Shown: positions 36,379 through 46,475, counted from the stretch's first letter. The stretch is 64,000 nucleotides of DNA from Candidatus Hadersleviella danica (GCA_016711405.1 JADJSZ010000021.1:15723-79722), one strand, 5' to 3'. Notes: a model not told the origin generated them from the letters alone. Numbers and translations: made by a program.

Positions 36379-36618
36379 ATGCTCGAAGCATACCAAGAAC
36401 TGGCTGAATTTATCATCAAAGGTTTGGTGGATAACCCTGCCCAAGTGCAAATTTCTGCCAGCGAAGAGCGCGGCCAAATCGTTCTCGAAGTCCGTGTGGC
36501 TGAGGGAGATGCAGGGCGGATTATTGGCAAACAAGGGCGGGTGATTAACGCCATCCGCACCCTGCTGGAAGCACACGCCGACGGCCGTGGCGAACGCATT
36601 TCGCTCGATATTCTGTAG
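36379..36618 (+). CDS. khpA: KH-domain RNA-binding protein KhpA
   Basis: 79 residues, a single type II KH domain (EFIIKGLVDNPAQVQI, GRIIGKQGRVINAIRTLLEA) carrying the GxxG RNA-contact loop GKQG. KhpA binds RNA, often with KhpB/EloR, and influences cell elongation and division. The position between rpsP and rimM is conserved in many bacteria. Confidence 0.95.
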   Translation: MLEAYQELAEFIIKGLVDNPAQVQISASEERGQIVLEVRVAEGDAGRIIGKQGRVINAIRTLLEAHADGRGERISLDIL

Positions 36619-36650
36619 CCCCTTTTTCTCCGCCAACCAACGACTTTATC

Positions 36651-36696
36651 AAAGCGTAAAACGCGGCTGAACCAGTTCAGTTGCGTTTTACGCTTT
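36651..36696 (+). terminator. Terminator after khpA
   Basis: AAAGCGTAAAACGC / GCGTTTTACGCTTT with an inner GAAC/GTTC loop arm, followed by TTG. Confidence 0.75.
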
Positions 36697-36720
36697 TTGT
36701 TGTAGGGTAGTTGTTCGTTT

Positions 36721-36788
36721 GAATTTCGGACTTGGACTGGGGACAGGGATGGTCAACCTTGTCCCAGTCAAAATTTAAGATGCTACGC
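36721..36788. repeat. GGGCATGGTT palindromic element, copy C (short)
   Basis: Only the core remains: GACTTGGACTGGGGACAGGG with inverse CCTTGTCCCAGTCAAAATTT and AAGATGC. The outer ends are absent. Confidence 0.65.
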
Positions 36789-36838
36789 CGTTACTTGTTA
36801 TTGGTTAATCGTTAGTTGCTTCGCAATCCCAACGTCTC

Positions 36839-37359
36839 ATGTTTCCAGATATTCATCCCATTTATATGCTCATCGGCCGCATTAATCGGCCGCACGGTGT
36901 ACGCGGCGAAATGCGCGTGGAGCCGTTGACCAGTAGCTTTGATTTTGCCACGGCCGAGCGGCTGTTTATCGGCCGTACCCCCGAAGATGTGACCGAATAC
37001 GAAATCGAAGATTTGCGATTCCACCAAAGCAAAATTTTGCTCAAACTGGTGGATATAGACGACCGCAACGAGGTGGAAGGGTGGCAAAATTTGTTCATCT
37101 ACGCCAAGCGGGAAGATGTGCCGCCGCTGGAAGAAGGGGAATTTTACCTGCACCAACTCATTGGCATGGCTGTGGTGACGGAGGAGGGGAGGCGTTTGGT
37201 GTGGTGAGTGACACCATTCAAACAGGAGCGAACGATGTCTTTGTGGTGGAAGGCTCTCGGGGCGAACTGCTCCTGCCCGATATTGAGGAAGTGGTGCTGA
37301 AGGTGGATGCGGCCGAGCGGCGCATCACCGTGCGGTTGATGGAGGGGCTGGTAGAGTGA
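36839..37359 (+). CDS. rimM: Ribosome maturation factor RimM (one apparent indel at 37186)
   Basis: About 173 residues. The N-terminal RimM barrel (IGRINRPHGVRGEMRVEPLT) and PRC-barrel (EGEFYLHQLIGMAVVTEEG, then EAFGVVSDTIQTGANDVFVV and LLLPDIEEVVLKVD) are both complete once one G is added to GGGG at 37186-37189. It helps 30S assembly by acting on S19 and 16S rRNA. A real frameshift would remove the PRC domain, which is unlikely for this gene. TrmD, its usual neighbour, does not follow; dprA does. Confidence 0.92.
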
Positions 37360-37424
37360 AAAGTTAGAAGTGAAAGTAAAAAGTAGGGTGTTTCACTCCC
37401 CCCTTTTTATTTTTTACATTTCAC
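37356..37424. repeat. Word-palindrome (GTGAAAAGTTAGAAGTG / TTTTTACATTTCAC)
   Basis: GTGAAAAGTTAGAAGTGAAA is mirrored by TTTTTATTTTTTACATTTCA. It lies between rimM and dprA. Confidence 0.6.
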
Positions 37425-37467
37425 CTTGGACTGTCTCCCTCCCTTGACACAAATCCTCCCACTCGCT

Positions 37468-38576
37468 ATGGTTGAAAATATGATGGGTCACAGCGAGCAG
37501 GACAAATACTGGTTGGGTTTTAACATTGTGGCCGGCATTGGCACGGCCAAACTCCAAGCGTTGTTAGATGCGTTTGGCACGGCCGAGGCCGCATGGCACG
37601 CCAGCCCCCTCGAGTTAGAGCGGCTCGGGCTAGACCGCCGCGCCCGCGAAAACCTGCTCCACGCCCGCCAAACGGTGGATTTAGAGGCCAAACTAACCCA
37701 AGTGCGCCGCGCGGGAATTACTCTGTTGCACTGGAACACGGCCGACTACCCCGCTACCTACGCGAAGTACCTATGCCGCCGCCCGTCCTGTACATGCACG
37801 GCCGCCTGACCGAACAAGACCAATTCGCCGTGGCCATTGTCGGCACGCGCAAGCTGACCAGCTATGGCAAGCAGATGGCGCGAGAGCTGGCCGTGGGGCT
37901 GGCGCAGAAAGGCATCACGGTGGTCAGCGGGCTGGCCAAAGGGGTGGATGCGGTGGCGCACCAAGCGGTGCTGGACGCAGGCGGCCGTACCATCGCCGTC
38001 CTCGGCTCGGGCTTAGACCATGTTTACCCGCCCGAAAACCGCGCCTTGGCCAAGCAAATTGCCGAAAGCGGCCGTGGCGCGGTGATGAGCGAATACGAAT
38101 TGGGCACGAAACCGCAAGCCAAGAACTTCCCGCCGCGCAATCGCATCATCAGTGGCCTGAGTTTGGGCACAATTGTGGTGGAAGGAGACATGACCAGCGG
38201 AGCGATGATTACGGCCAAGTTCGCCCTCGAGCAAAACCGCGAGGTGTTCGCCGTGCCCGGCTATGTGACCAGCCCCGCCAGCAGTGGCCCCAATTGGCTC
38301 ATCCAGCAGGGGGCCAAACTGATTACCAACGTACAGGATGTGTTGGATGAGCTAAAACTGGGCGAACCCGCCGAAAAAGCGGCCGTGCAGATGGCTCTGC
38401 CCACCTCGCCCGAAGAAGCGGAATTGATGCCCTTTCTGACCCGCGAACCCCAGCATGTGGACGACATCGCCCGCACGGCCGATTTGCCCAGTGCCTATGT
38501 CAGCAGTACGCTGATGATGCTGGAGCTGAAAGGGCTGGTGCAACATGTGGGCGGGATGAAATACGCCAAGTTTTAG
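37468..38576 (+). CDS. dprA: DNA processing protein DprA (one apparent indel at 37749)
   Basis: About 369 residues. An N-terminal helical/HhH-like domain (YWLGFNIVAGIGTAKLQALL) is followed by the Rossmann domain with VAIVGTRKLTSYGKQMAREL, VSGLAKGVDAVAHQAVL, GSGLDHVYPPENR, FPPRNRIISGLS and the C-terminal winged-helix. DprA loads RecA on incoming single-stranded DNA in transformation. The break is in CCCC at 37749-37752; a fifth C restores YPRYLREVPMPP. I chose the ATG at 37468 because upstream codons come from repeat DNA. Confidence 0.93.
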
Positions 38577-38660
38577 GATTGCGGATTGCGGAATGGGGAT
38601 TGCGGATTGATGTCACACTACTCACTAACCACTAACCACTATTCACTAACCACGACTCAC
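38577..38660. repeat. Word repeats (GGATTGCGGAAT, ACTCACTAACCACT)
   Basis: Direct repeats of GGATTGCGG are followed by direct repeats of CACTAACCACT, filling the dprA-manC gap. Confidence 0.6.
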
Positions 38661-38661
38661 T

Positions 38662-39751
38662 ATGAAAATTGTGATTTTTGCAGGCGGCTTCGGCCGTCGT
38701 TTATGGCCGATTAGCCTTTCTACCTCGCCCAAGCAGTTTGAGCCGATTATTGGCGACCGCTCCACCATTCAGTTGGCTGTCGAGCGGGTGTTGGGGCAAT
38801 ATGGGGCGGAGAACATTTTTATCTCCACCAACGAGCGCTACGCCGACATTATTCGCCAACAGTTGCCCGAAATCCCCGAGCAGAATGTGATTGGGGAGCC
38901 GACGCGGCGGGACTTGGCCGCGGCCGTGGGTCTTGCCCTGATGCACTTGGCGCATGTAGGCACGGCCGACGAACCTGTGGCCATTTTGTGGGGGGACAAT
39001 TATATGAAGGACGTGGCTCGCTTTGGGCAGGTGGTGGGCACGGCCGAGCGGCTCATCCAGCAAGGGGCGACCAAATTGGCTTTTATGGGGGAAAGCCCCC
39101 GCTTTGCCAACCCCAACTTGGGCTGGATCGAGTTGGGCGAGCAGTTGGGCGAACTAGACGGCCAATCTTACTACCGCTTTGGCGGGCTGACTTATCGGCC
39201 GCCACAAGAAGCGTGTGAGCGGATGTTTGCCAGCGGCAATTGCGTCTGGAACACGGGCTATTTTATTACCACGATTGGCTATGTTCTCGAGGCGTACCAG
39301 AAATACCAGCCCGCCATCTGGGAAAAGCTAAACGCGATTGGGCAGACGATTGGCACGGCCGATTACACGGCCGCGCTCAACGAAATTTACCCCCAAATCG
39401 AATCCATCAGCTTTGACGATGCGATTTTGACCCACCTGAACTTGGACGAAGCATTCGTCTTGCACGCCCCGATGGGCTGGAGTGACCCCGGCACACTCTA
39501 CGCCCTCAAAGAAGCCATCAACCCCGACCCATCTGCCAATGTGACCCGTGGTGCTGGTGCGGGAGGATGGTTCGCAGGACAGCTTGATTTACAACTACGA
39601 ACCGCACAAATTGGTCATGGCCGTCGGGCTGGAGGGGATGATTGTCATTAACACCAAGGATGCCATTTTGGTGGTGCATAAGGATGACATTCCCAAGGTT
39701 AAGAACATTGTGGAAGGGTTTGCGGGGACGGATTTGGAGCGGTTTGGGTAG
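38662..39751 (+). CDS. manC: Mannose-1-phosphate guanylyltransferase (one apparent indel at 39545)
   Basis: About 362 residues. It opens with the pyrophosphorylase signature FAGGFGRRLWPIS and continues with GEPTRRDLAAAVGLA, WGDNYMKD, FDDAIL and WSDPGTLYAL. It makes GDP-mannose from GTP and mannose-1-phosphate for glycans. The frame breaks in CCC at 39545-39547; with two C the C-terminal VVLVREDGSQDS and MIVINTKDAILVVHKDDIPK follow in frame. The length and lack of a cupin domain fit the short, single-function class. Confidence 0.9.
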
Positions 39752-39823
39752 GGGCAACCCTTGTGGTTGCCCTTAGTCATGGGCATAACAGAACAGAGGG
39801 CAGGCACAAGGCCAGCCCCTACT
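39748..39823. repeat. GTAGGGGCAACC-type intergenic repeat, copy 3
   Basis: GTAGGGGCAACCCTTGTGGT with TGCCC is followed by GGGCAGGCACAAGGCCAGCC and CCTAC, starting on the last codon of manC. Confidence 0.8.
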
Positions 39824-39856
39824 TCAGCACTCAGCACTTTCAACTCAGCACTCACT

Positions 39857-42358
39857 ATGGATTCAATCGAAGGCTATTGCCTCAAATGTAAAGAAAAACG
39901 GCCGATGCTCAACCCGCAAGCGGAGTGGGCGGCCAATGGTTCGCCTGCTACGCGGGGGACGTGTTCGGTTTGTGGCACAAACATGTATTTGCGGGGCATG
40001 ACGGCCGCGCATGAATCGCTCCCCAAGCCCGAAGCGACGGCCGCGCCTGCCAAAAAGACGGCCGCCAAAACAACAACCAAGAAGCCGGCCGCCAGCAAAG
40101 GCAAAACGGCCGCTAAAACCCCATCCAAAACAGCGGCCAAGAGCAGTGCCACGAAAAGCGTGGCCAAGCCAGCGGCCAAAAGTGCCGCCCCGGCCAGCAA
40201 CGTGCGCCGCTCGGGCAAGCTGGTGGTGGTGGAATCCCCAGCCAAGGCCAAGACGATTGGCAAGTATTTGGGCAAAGGGTACACCGTCAAATCAAGCGTG
40301 GGGCATGTGCGCGATTTGCTCAAATCGCGGCTGAGTGTGGATGTGGAGAACAATTTTGAGCCAGATTACCGCGTCTCGAACGACAAGCGCAAGGTGGTGC
40401 AGGAGCTAAAAGAAGCGGCCGAACGCGCCTCCGAAATCTACCTCGCCACCGACCCCGACCGCGAAGGGGAGGCGATTGCGTGGCATGTGATGGAAGCGGC
40501 CGAGATGGAACCCGGCCGCACCCAGCGCGTCGTCTTCCAAGAAATTACCAAAAACGCCATCTTGAAGGCGTTTGAGAACCCTCGGCCGATAGACATGCAA
40601 CGGGTGGATGCCCAGCAAGCGCGGCGCATTTTAGACCGGCTCGTGGGGTATAAGCTCAGCCCGTTGCTGTGGCGCAAGGTGCGCGGCCGTTTGTCGGCGG
40701 GGCGGGTGCAATCGGTGGCGGTGCGCTTGGTGGTGGAGCGGGAGCGGGAAATTGAGGCGTTTGAGCCTGTCGAGTATTGGACGCTCGAGGCGAATTTGAG
40801 CCAGCCGAGCAAGGCCAAGGTGAAACCACGGCCGTATTTCCCCGCCAAACTGTGGCGGCTGAACGGCGAAGAACCCGCCCTGCACAGCGAAGCGGACGTG
40901 ACCCCCCATTTATCCGTTTTGGAGCGGGCGACATGGACGGTGGGCGAGGTGAAATTGGGCACGCGCCAGCGCAACCCAGCCGCCCCCTTCACGACGAGTA
41001 CGTTGCAACAGGAAGCATCGCGCAAATTGGGCTTTGGCACGAGCAAAACGATGCGGATTGCCCAACAGCTATACGAAGGGGTGGATATTGGCGACGAGGG
41101 CACGACGGGTCTCATCACTTACATGAGAACGGACAGCGTCAGCGTGTCGCAGGAGGCGCAAGCGGAGGCGCAACGGTATATTGACCAACGGTACGGCCGT
41201 GAGTTTCGCCCCGACCAGCCGCCCATCTACCGCACCAAATCGAAGACGGCGCAAGAGGCGCATGAGGCTGTACGGCCGACTGCGGTCATGCGTTCGCCCA
41301 GTCAATTGCGCAACAATCTTTCCCGCGACCAAATTCGGTTATATGAGTTGATTTGGTTGCGCTTTGTGGCCAGCCAAATGGCTCCGGCCGTTTATGACAC
41401 GGTGCGGGCAGAGATTTATGCGGGGGAGGCGAAGGTGGCGGTGAGTAAACGGCCGTATCATTTCCGGGCAACGGGTTCGACCCTGCGCTTTGCGGGCTTT
41501 TTGGCCGTCTATGAAGAGACCGCTCCTGAAGACCGCCCCGAAGATGACCAGACGCAAGTGCCCAGTGATTTGACGGCCAACGAGTTGTTAGATTTGCTGG
41601 AACTGCTCCCCCAACAACATTTTACCCAGCCGCCACCCCGTTTTAGCGAGGCGACGCTGGTGAAGGCTCTCGAGGAAAATGGGGTGGGACGGCCGTCTAC
41701 CTACGCCTCAATTATTGAGACAGTGCAACACAGAGGGTATGTGGAAGCGGCCGAAAAACGGCTCGTGCCGACCGACACGGGGCGGCTGGTGAACGATTTG
41801 CTGGTGGATTATTTCCCCGATGTGCTGTCGGTGGATTTTACGGCGCGGTTGGAAGATGAGCTGGATGCCATTGCCCACGGCGACAAGGAGTGGGTTCCTG
41901 TCATTGATGGCTTTTACCGCAATTTTGTGGAGCGGTTGGCGGTGGCGGATGAGCAGTTGGAGAAGGTTGACCTGAAGACAGAGCCAGAATTTGTCGGCCG
42001 TGATTGCCCGACGTGTGAGGTGGGGCAGTTGGTGTATCGGGAGGGGCGATTCGGCCGTTTTATCGGCTGTAATCGGTTCCCTACCTGCCGCCACACCGAA
42101 CAGATTTTGGTTCGCACAGGGGTGACTTGTGCGAGAGGGGGGGAGATTATCGAGAAGAAGACGCGCAAGGGGAAGACGTTCTACGGCTGTGTGCGCTATC
42201 CCGAATGTTCGTTTACGAGTTGGAAACCCCCCGTTTCGGCCGATGAGCAAGGCATTTGGGTGCAGGTGAATAAGGCGACGACGGAGTGTGTGGCGTGTGG
42301 GTTTGGGGTGGAGCCGAAGGTGGAGGAGAAGAAGGGGAAGGGGAAAAGTAAGAAGTAA
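39857..42358 (+). CDS. topA: DNA topoisomerase I with N-terminal zinc ribbon and Lys/Ala linker
   Basis: 833 residues. Unusual front: a four-Cys zinc ribbon (YCLKCKEKRPM...CSVCGTNM, about 7-50, DUF5679-like) and a Lys/Ala-rich, histone-H1-like linker (about 60-120). The type IA core follows: TOPRIM (LVVVESPAKAKTIGKYLG, ATDPDREGEAIAWH) and the active-site Tyr422 in GLITYMRTDS. The C-terminus carries three zinc modules (CPTCEVG...CNRFPTCRH, CARGG...CVRYPECSF, CVACGFG). It relaxes negative supercoils. The start at 39857 is chosen because upstream codons lie in the intergenic repeat. The dprA-topA neighbourhood is conserved in many bacteria. Confidence 0.95.
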   Translation: MDSIEGYCLKCKEKRPMLNPQAEWAANGSPATRGTCSVCGTNMYLRGMTAAHESLPKPEATAAPAKKTAAKTTTKKPAASKGKTAAKTPSKTAAKSSATKSVAKPAAKSAAPASNVRRSGKLVVVESPAKAKTIGKYLGKGYTVKSSVGHVRDLLKSRLSVDVENNFEPDYRVSNDKRKVVQELKEAAERASEIYLATDPDREGEAIAWHVMEAAEMEPGRTQRVVFQEITKNAILKAFENPRPIDMQRVDAQQARRILDRLVGYKLSPLLWRKVRGRLSAGRVQSVAVRLVVEREREIEAFEPVEYWTLEANLSQPSKAKVKPRPYFPAKLWRLNGEEPALHSEADVTPHLSVLERATWTVGEVKLGTRQRNPAAPFTTSTLQQEASRKLGFGTSKTMRIAQQLYEGVDIGDEGTTGLITYMRTDSVSVSQEAQAEAQRYIDQRYGREFRPDQPPIYRTKSKTAQEAHEAVRPTAVMRSPSQLRNNLSRDQIRLYELIWLRFVASQMAPAVYDTVRAEIYAGEAKVAVSKRPYHFRATGSTLRFAGFLAVYEETAPEDRPEDDQTQVPSDLTANELLDLLELLPQQHFTQPPPRFSEATLVKALEENGVGRPSTYASIIETVQHRGYVEAAEKRLVPTDTGRLVNDLLVDYFPDVLSVDFTARLEDELDAIAHGDKEWVPVIDGFYRNFVERLAVADEQLEKVDLKTEPEFVGRDCPTCEVGQLVYREGRFGRFIGCNRFPTCRHTEQILVRTGVTCARGGEIIEKKTRKGKTFYGCVRYPECSFTSWKPPVSADEQGIWVQVNKATTECVACGFGVEPKVEEKKGKGKSKK

Positions 42359-42476
42359 AAAGTTTAAGGGGGGGATGGGAGGGGCGTGAAAAATGAGAAT
42401 TGAATAGTGAAAAGAGTGTCGAATTGGTGTATTGTTCAAGCCAAACGCCATGTAGCCATCTCACAATTACCGAGGT

Positions 42477-44315
42477 TTGCGGCCAATCGGAGAACAAACC
42501 GTGTTTCACTATTTCGCCATTCGGTCTGACCAACTCCCCTATCTCGTTCCTTATTTTCTTTCGGCCGCCTTAATGCTGGCCATGTTGGCCTATCTGTGGC
42601 GGCAACGAGCCAATCCCTTAGCCAGATATTATGGCTGGGTCATTGTGGCGCAATTTGTTTCCACAGTGGCCTATGTGCTGGAAATTGCGGCCGATGAATT
42701 GGCCATCAAGGCCTTTTGGGATGACCTGCAATGGGAACCTGTCGCTGGTAGGCATCCTCGGTGTCTATTTTACGCTCCATGTCGTTGAACGGCCGCCGCG
42801 TAACCCCTCCGCTTTTGGGTAGCCATTGCCAGCGTCCCCGTTGTTTTTTCTGTTCTGATTGCTACCAATTCATGGACAGAACTAGTGCGAACAAACTCCG
42901 TAGTACTCCCTGCCGAGCCATTTTCTGTTTTCACCTATACCTTCACCCCTATCACTTACCTTTATAGCGTTTTTTACCTATTGGGGCTTGGTTTTGTAAC
43001 CATCGGCTTGCTCGTTGCCCATGTGCGCCGCACCGATTCTACTTATCGCAGTCAAGCGATTATCATTTTAATCGGGGTATCGGTACCCATTATCACAGGG
43101 CTGTTTCCCGTTTTGGGCATTTCGCTGATGGCCCAGCGCGATATAACGCCAATTGCTTTTGCCATTAGCAATGTCATTGTGGCGTGGGGATTGTTGCGTT
43201 ACCGCCTGTTCGATTTGGTTCCCATTGCTCGGGATAAGGTGTTTGAGAACATCCCGCAGGCAGTCATTGTGTTAGATATGCAGTTGCGGGTGGTGGATGT
43301 CAACCCAGCAGGGGTGTTGCTGATTGGGCAGGAGAAGCAGGTGGCTATCGGCCGTGATGTGCGCGATGTACTGGCTCCTTGGTTCCATGTTTTAGAGCGC
43401 TATTTGCCTTTTACTGGGGCAATTTCTGATGAGTTTGAGGTGGGGCAAGGGGCTGAACGCCGCTTTTTTGCGCTGAGTATTACCCCGATTTTCGGCCGTG
43501 ACGAGACCCAAGCGGGCTGGATAGCCATTCTACGCAACATTACCGAACGTCGTCTCGCCAACGAACAGTTACGCCAGCAATCGGCCGAGCTTTTGGTGGC
43601 CAAGGAGATAGCCGAACAAGCCAACCACATCAAATCCCAATTTTTGGCCAGCATGAGCCACGAATTGCGCACCCCACTCAACGCCATTATCAACTTTACC
43701 GAAATGGTGGCCATGGGCATGATTGGCCCCATCGCCGACGAACAAGCGGATTTGCTCAACCAATCCCTCGCAAGCTCCCGCCACCTGCTCAACTTGATTA
43801 ACGATGTGCTGGACATTAGCAAAATCCAATCGGGCAAACTGAGCTTATTTGTGGAACACGATGTCGTGTTGAAAGAGGAGTTGACCTTTGTCTTGGCCCT
43901 GATTGAGCCGATGCTTCACGGCCGTCCCATTCAACTCGTCACCGAGATTGACCCGGACCTACCCATCATGTCGGGCGATAAACGGCGCATTCGCCAAATT
44001 TTGCTCAATTTGCTTTCCAATGCCGCCAAATTCACCGATGAGGGTACAATTACGCTCCGTATCCAAAATCAGGGGGAGCAGGTTTTGCTAACGGTCATTG
44101 ATGAGGGTCTCGGCATTTCGCCACAGATGCAAACGACGATTTTTGAGCCGTTTGTGCAGACCGAAGATGGCGTTAAACAAGCGGAAGGTACGGGGCTAGG
44201 ATTGCCCATTACCAAGAGTTTGGCCGAAGCTCATGGCGGCCGTATCTGGTTAGAAAGCACCTTAGGCCAAGGTTCCGCATTTTACGTGGCCTTGCCTATC
44301 AAGCGCGAGCCATAA
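42477..44315 (+). CDS. Membrane sensor histidine kinase, 7TM-type input, PAS domain (two apparent indels)
   Basis: About 612 residues. N-terminal membrane helices (YFLSAALMLAMLAYLWR, WVIVAQFVSTVAYVLEI, then LVGILGVYFTLHVV, YSVFYLLGLGFVTIGLLVAH) form a HisKA_7TM-like input. A PAS domain (about 280-390) follows, then HisKA with the phospho-His in SMSHELRTPLNAI, and HATPase with NLLSNAAKFTDEG and GTGLGLPITK. The breaks are in GGG at 42733-42735 (one G too many) and TTTT at 42813-42816 (one T missing); fixing both gives one continuous protein. Two single-domain response regulators follow and are likely partners. Confidence 0.87.
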
Positions 44316-44341
44316 TTTGGGGCAGATTTTAGGAATCCACC

Positions 44342-44749
44342 ATGTTTGAGGACACCGCTTTTTTGTATGTCGAAGATGATGCTCCCAGCCGCCAAGTGAT
44401 GAACTTGGTGATGAAGCGCATCATGCAAGTGCCCCATTTGGCAACGTTCCAAGATAGCATTGATTTCATAGCGCGACTGAAAGCCTTAGACCCACCCCCC
44501 ACCGTTTTTTTGCTGGATATCCATATCCAACCACACGATGGCTTTGCCATGCTCCAGATGATTCGCCAAGAGCCACAATTTGCTACGGCCAAAATTATCG
44601 CCCTAACGGCCAGTGTGATGAACGAAGAAGTGGCTCAATTGCGCGTCAGTGGGTTTGATGGCGCCATTAGCAAACCCTTGAATGTGATAGTTTTTCCTGA
44701 ACTCATCCGCCAAATTGTGGCAGGTGAGGCTGTGTGGTTTATTCAATAA
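44342..44749 (+). CDS. Single-domain response regulator
   Basis: 135 residues, a receiver domain only. Acidic pocket YVEDDAPS, phosphoacceptor Asp in VFLLDIHI, Thr in ALTASVM, and Lys in ISKPLNV. There is no output domain, so it relays phosphate or acts by protein contact. It starts 26 bases after the histidine kinase. Confidence 0.93.
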   Translation: MFEDTAFLYVEDDAPSRQVMNLVMKRIMQVPHLATFQDSIDFIARLKALDPPPTVFLLDIHIQPHDGFAMLQMIRQEPQFATAKIIALTASVMNEEVAQLRVSGFDGAISKPLNVIVFPELIRQIVAGEAVWFIQ

Positions 44750-44753
44750 ACAG

Positions 44754-44890
44754 TATGGTTCGTGCATGGCTCTCGGGCGAGCCTCTTTACAAATTTTGAC
44801 TAGGGACTGGGGATTTGGGACACTTATAACCTCGATTCCCTTGTCCCCAGTCCCCCGTCTGAAATTGCCAAGAGGGGGTGAACCATGCCC
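44754..44890. repeat. GGGCATGGTT palindromic element, copy D
   Basis: The left end is ATGGTTCGTGCATGGCTCTC, the core is GACTAGGGACTGGGGATTTG with inverse CCCTTGTCCCCAGTCCC, and the right end is AACCATGCCC. This 137-bp copy separates the two response-regulator genes. Confidence 0.8.
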
Positions 44891-44917
44891 AATAAACAGA
44901 TTTAGGAAGGTCTACGG

Positions 44918-45334
44918 ATGAGTACGCTGAAAGGCAAACGCATTTTTATCGTTGAAGATAATCTGACCAATATGGCCGTCTTTGCCACTGCTTTGCGGCG
45001 GGAAGGGGCAGAAATTATTCAAGATAGCTGGAATACAGGTTCGGTAGACCTTTTAATCCAAAATTTGCCTGTGGATTTAATCATCCTTGATTTAATGCTC
45101 CGCCGAGGGCTGAGTGGGTATGATACGATTACGGCCGTTAAAGCCCACCCAGAGCTGGCTCATATCCCCGTAGTCGCCATTAGTTCGCTGGATGCAGAAA
45201 CAGAAATTCCCAAAGCCAAAGAAAAGGGGTTTATTGGGTTTATCAGCAAACCGATTAATTTATTGCAATTTCCCAAGCAAATTGCGGCCTGTATTGAGGG
45301 GCAAGAAGTGTGGGTGACGAGCCACTCCCGTTAA
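44918..45334 (+). CDS. Single-domain response regulator
   Basis: 138 residues, a receiver domain only: RIFIVEDNLTNMAVF, phosphoacceptor in LIILDLMLRRGLSGYD, VVAISSLD and FISKPINLLQFP. It has GGAAGG before its ATG. The order histidine kinase-RR-RR and the lack of output domains suggest a phosphorelay or two competing outputs. It is only distantly similar to the preceding regulator. Confidence 0.93.
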   Translation: MSTLKGKRIFIVEDNLTNMAVFATALRREGAEIIQDSWNTGSVDLLIQNLPVDLIILDLMLRRGLSGYDTITAVKAHPELAHIPVVAISSLDAETEIPKAKEKGFIGFISKPINLLQFPKQIAACIEGQEVWVTSHSR

Positions 45335-45376
45335 GGTCGTTGCCAAAAAACAATTATCCAATCAGGTTAAAATCAG

Positions 45377-45439
45377 CACGAATTTTACGAATTACACGAA
45401 ATGGATTCGAGAAAATTCGTGTAATTCGTGAAATTCGTG
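45377..45439. repeat. 24-bp inverted repeat (ATTCGTGTAATTCGTG family)
   Basis: CACGAATTTTACGAATTACA followed by CGAA is mirrored by TTCG and TGTAATTCGTGAAATTCGTG with a 15-base loop. This word is common in bacterial intergenic palindromes. A short piece of the GGTTGCCCCTAC-type repeat follows near 45458-45477. Confidence 0.75.
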
Positions 45440-45612
45440 TTTAAAAATCCTTCACCCCACAAGGGTGCGCCCCTACCAGCAAAAAAAGATTTGCCAATCA
45501 ATCAGGCCACATAATTCTTTCTGTAAGTTCGGCTGAATAAAATGGAAAGGGTTGGCCAACTGGAGCCATTTCCCCATTTAACTCATCTAAAATTTAGGGA
45601 GAATAAATAAAC

Positions 45613-46368
45613 ATGATTTCGCAGAATCTGGTGAAACGGTTGCGCGAGGCGCACAAAATTGTGGTCATGACAGGGGCAGGGGTCTCGGCCGAGAGTGGCG
45701 TGCCCACCTTTCGGGATGCACAAACGGGGCTGTGGGCGAAATATGACCCCACCGAATTAGCCAGCCCAGAAGCATTTGCCCGCCAGCCCAAACTGGTGTG
45801 GGACTGGTATAAATGGCGTTATGGGCTGGTCACGGCCGTTTCCCCCAACCCCGCCCACTACGCCTTGGCCGAAATGGCTCACCTCGTCCCCCACTTCACG
45901 CTCATCACCCAAAACATAGACAATTTACACCAGATAGCGGGGAGCGAAGGGGTGATTGAGCTACACGGCAACATTCGGCGCACCAAATGTTCGGCCAAAG
46001 GGCACATCTTCCCCGGCTGGCCCGATGACACGGCCGTTCAGCCCCCCCTCTGCGCCGTGTGTGGCTCCCCCATGCGCCCCGATGTGGTCTGGTTTGGCGA
46101 ATCGTTGCCGCGCCACGAGTTGGAGGCGGCCACAACGGCCACTTTGCAAGCAGATGTCTTTTTCTCGGTGGGAACTTCTTCGCAGGTGTATCCAGCGGCC
46201 GCGCTGACTGTGGAAGCCATCAAAAAGGGGGCGACTGTCATCGAAATCAATCCCCACCCCACCCCGCTCACACCCCATGTGACATTTTCGTTGGCCGCCC
46301 CTGCGGGGGAAGTGTTGCCCCAATTGCTGGCCGAAGTTTGGGAGCGTGCGGCCGTGGCGACCGCCTAA
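45613..46368 (+). CDS. cobB: Sir2-family NAD-dependent protein deacylase
   Basis: 251 residues. NAD-binding VVMTGAGVSAESGVPTFRD, catalytic TQNIDNLHQIAGS with LHGN (catalytic His), the zinc region with CAVCG, RPDVVWFGESLP, and the VGTSSQVYPAA and EINPHPT nucleotide-site loops. It removes acetyl or succinyl groups from lysines. The first zinc Cys pair is incomplete (TKCSAKGH), as in E. coli CobB. GGGAG precedes the ATG, and a strong terminator follows. Confidence 0.94.
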   Translation: MISQNLVKRLREAHKIVVMTGAGVSAESGVPTFRDAQTGLWAKYDPTELASPEAFARQPKLVWDWYKWRYGLVTAVSPNPAHYALAEMAHLVPHFTLITQNIDNLHQIAGSEGVIELHGNIRRTKCSAKGHIFPGWPDDTAVQPPLCAVCGSPMRPDVVWFGESLPRHELEAATTATLQADVFFSVGTSSQVYPAAALTVEAIKKGATVIEINPHPTPLTPHVTFSLAAPAGEVLPQLLAEVWERAAVATA

Positions 46369-46393
46369 AATTTGCCCGCGCCATCTGGCCGCC

Positions 46394-46426
46394 AGACCTG
46401 TGAGTTTTCTAAATCCTCACAGGTCT
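46394..46426 (+). terminator. Terminator after sir2 gene, AGGTCT type
   Basis: AGACCTGTGAG / CTCACAGGTCT with an 11-base loop is followed by TTTTTTT. Confidence 0.88.
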
Positions 46427-46438
46427 TTTTTTTACCTC

Positions 46439-46475
46439 TTGACAACTGACTCTCGGTCATTTACATACTATGGGT
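46439..46475 (+). promoter_or_regulatory. Possible promoter/operator of TetR gene
   Basis: A perfect TTGACA (46439-46444) is followed by an AT-rich stretch with TACATA after 17 bases. TGACTCTCGGTCA within it is a TetR-type half-palindrome. The -10 match is weak. Confidence 0.4.
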
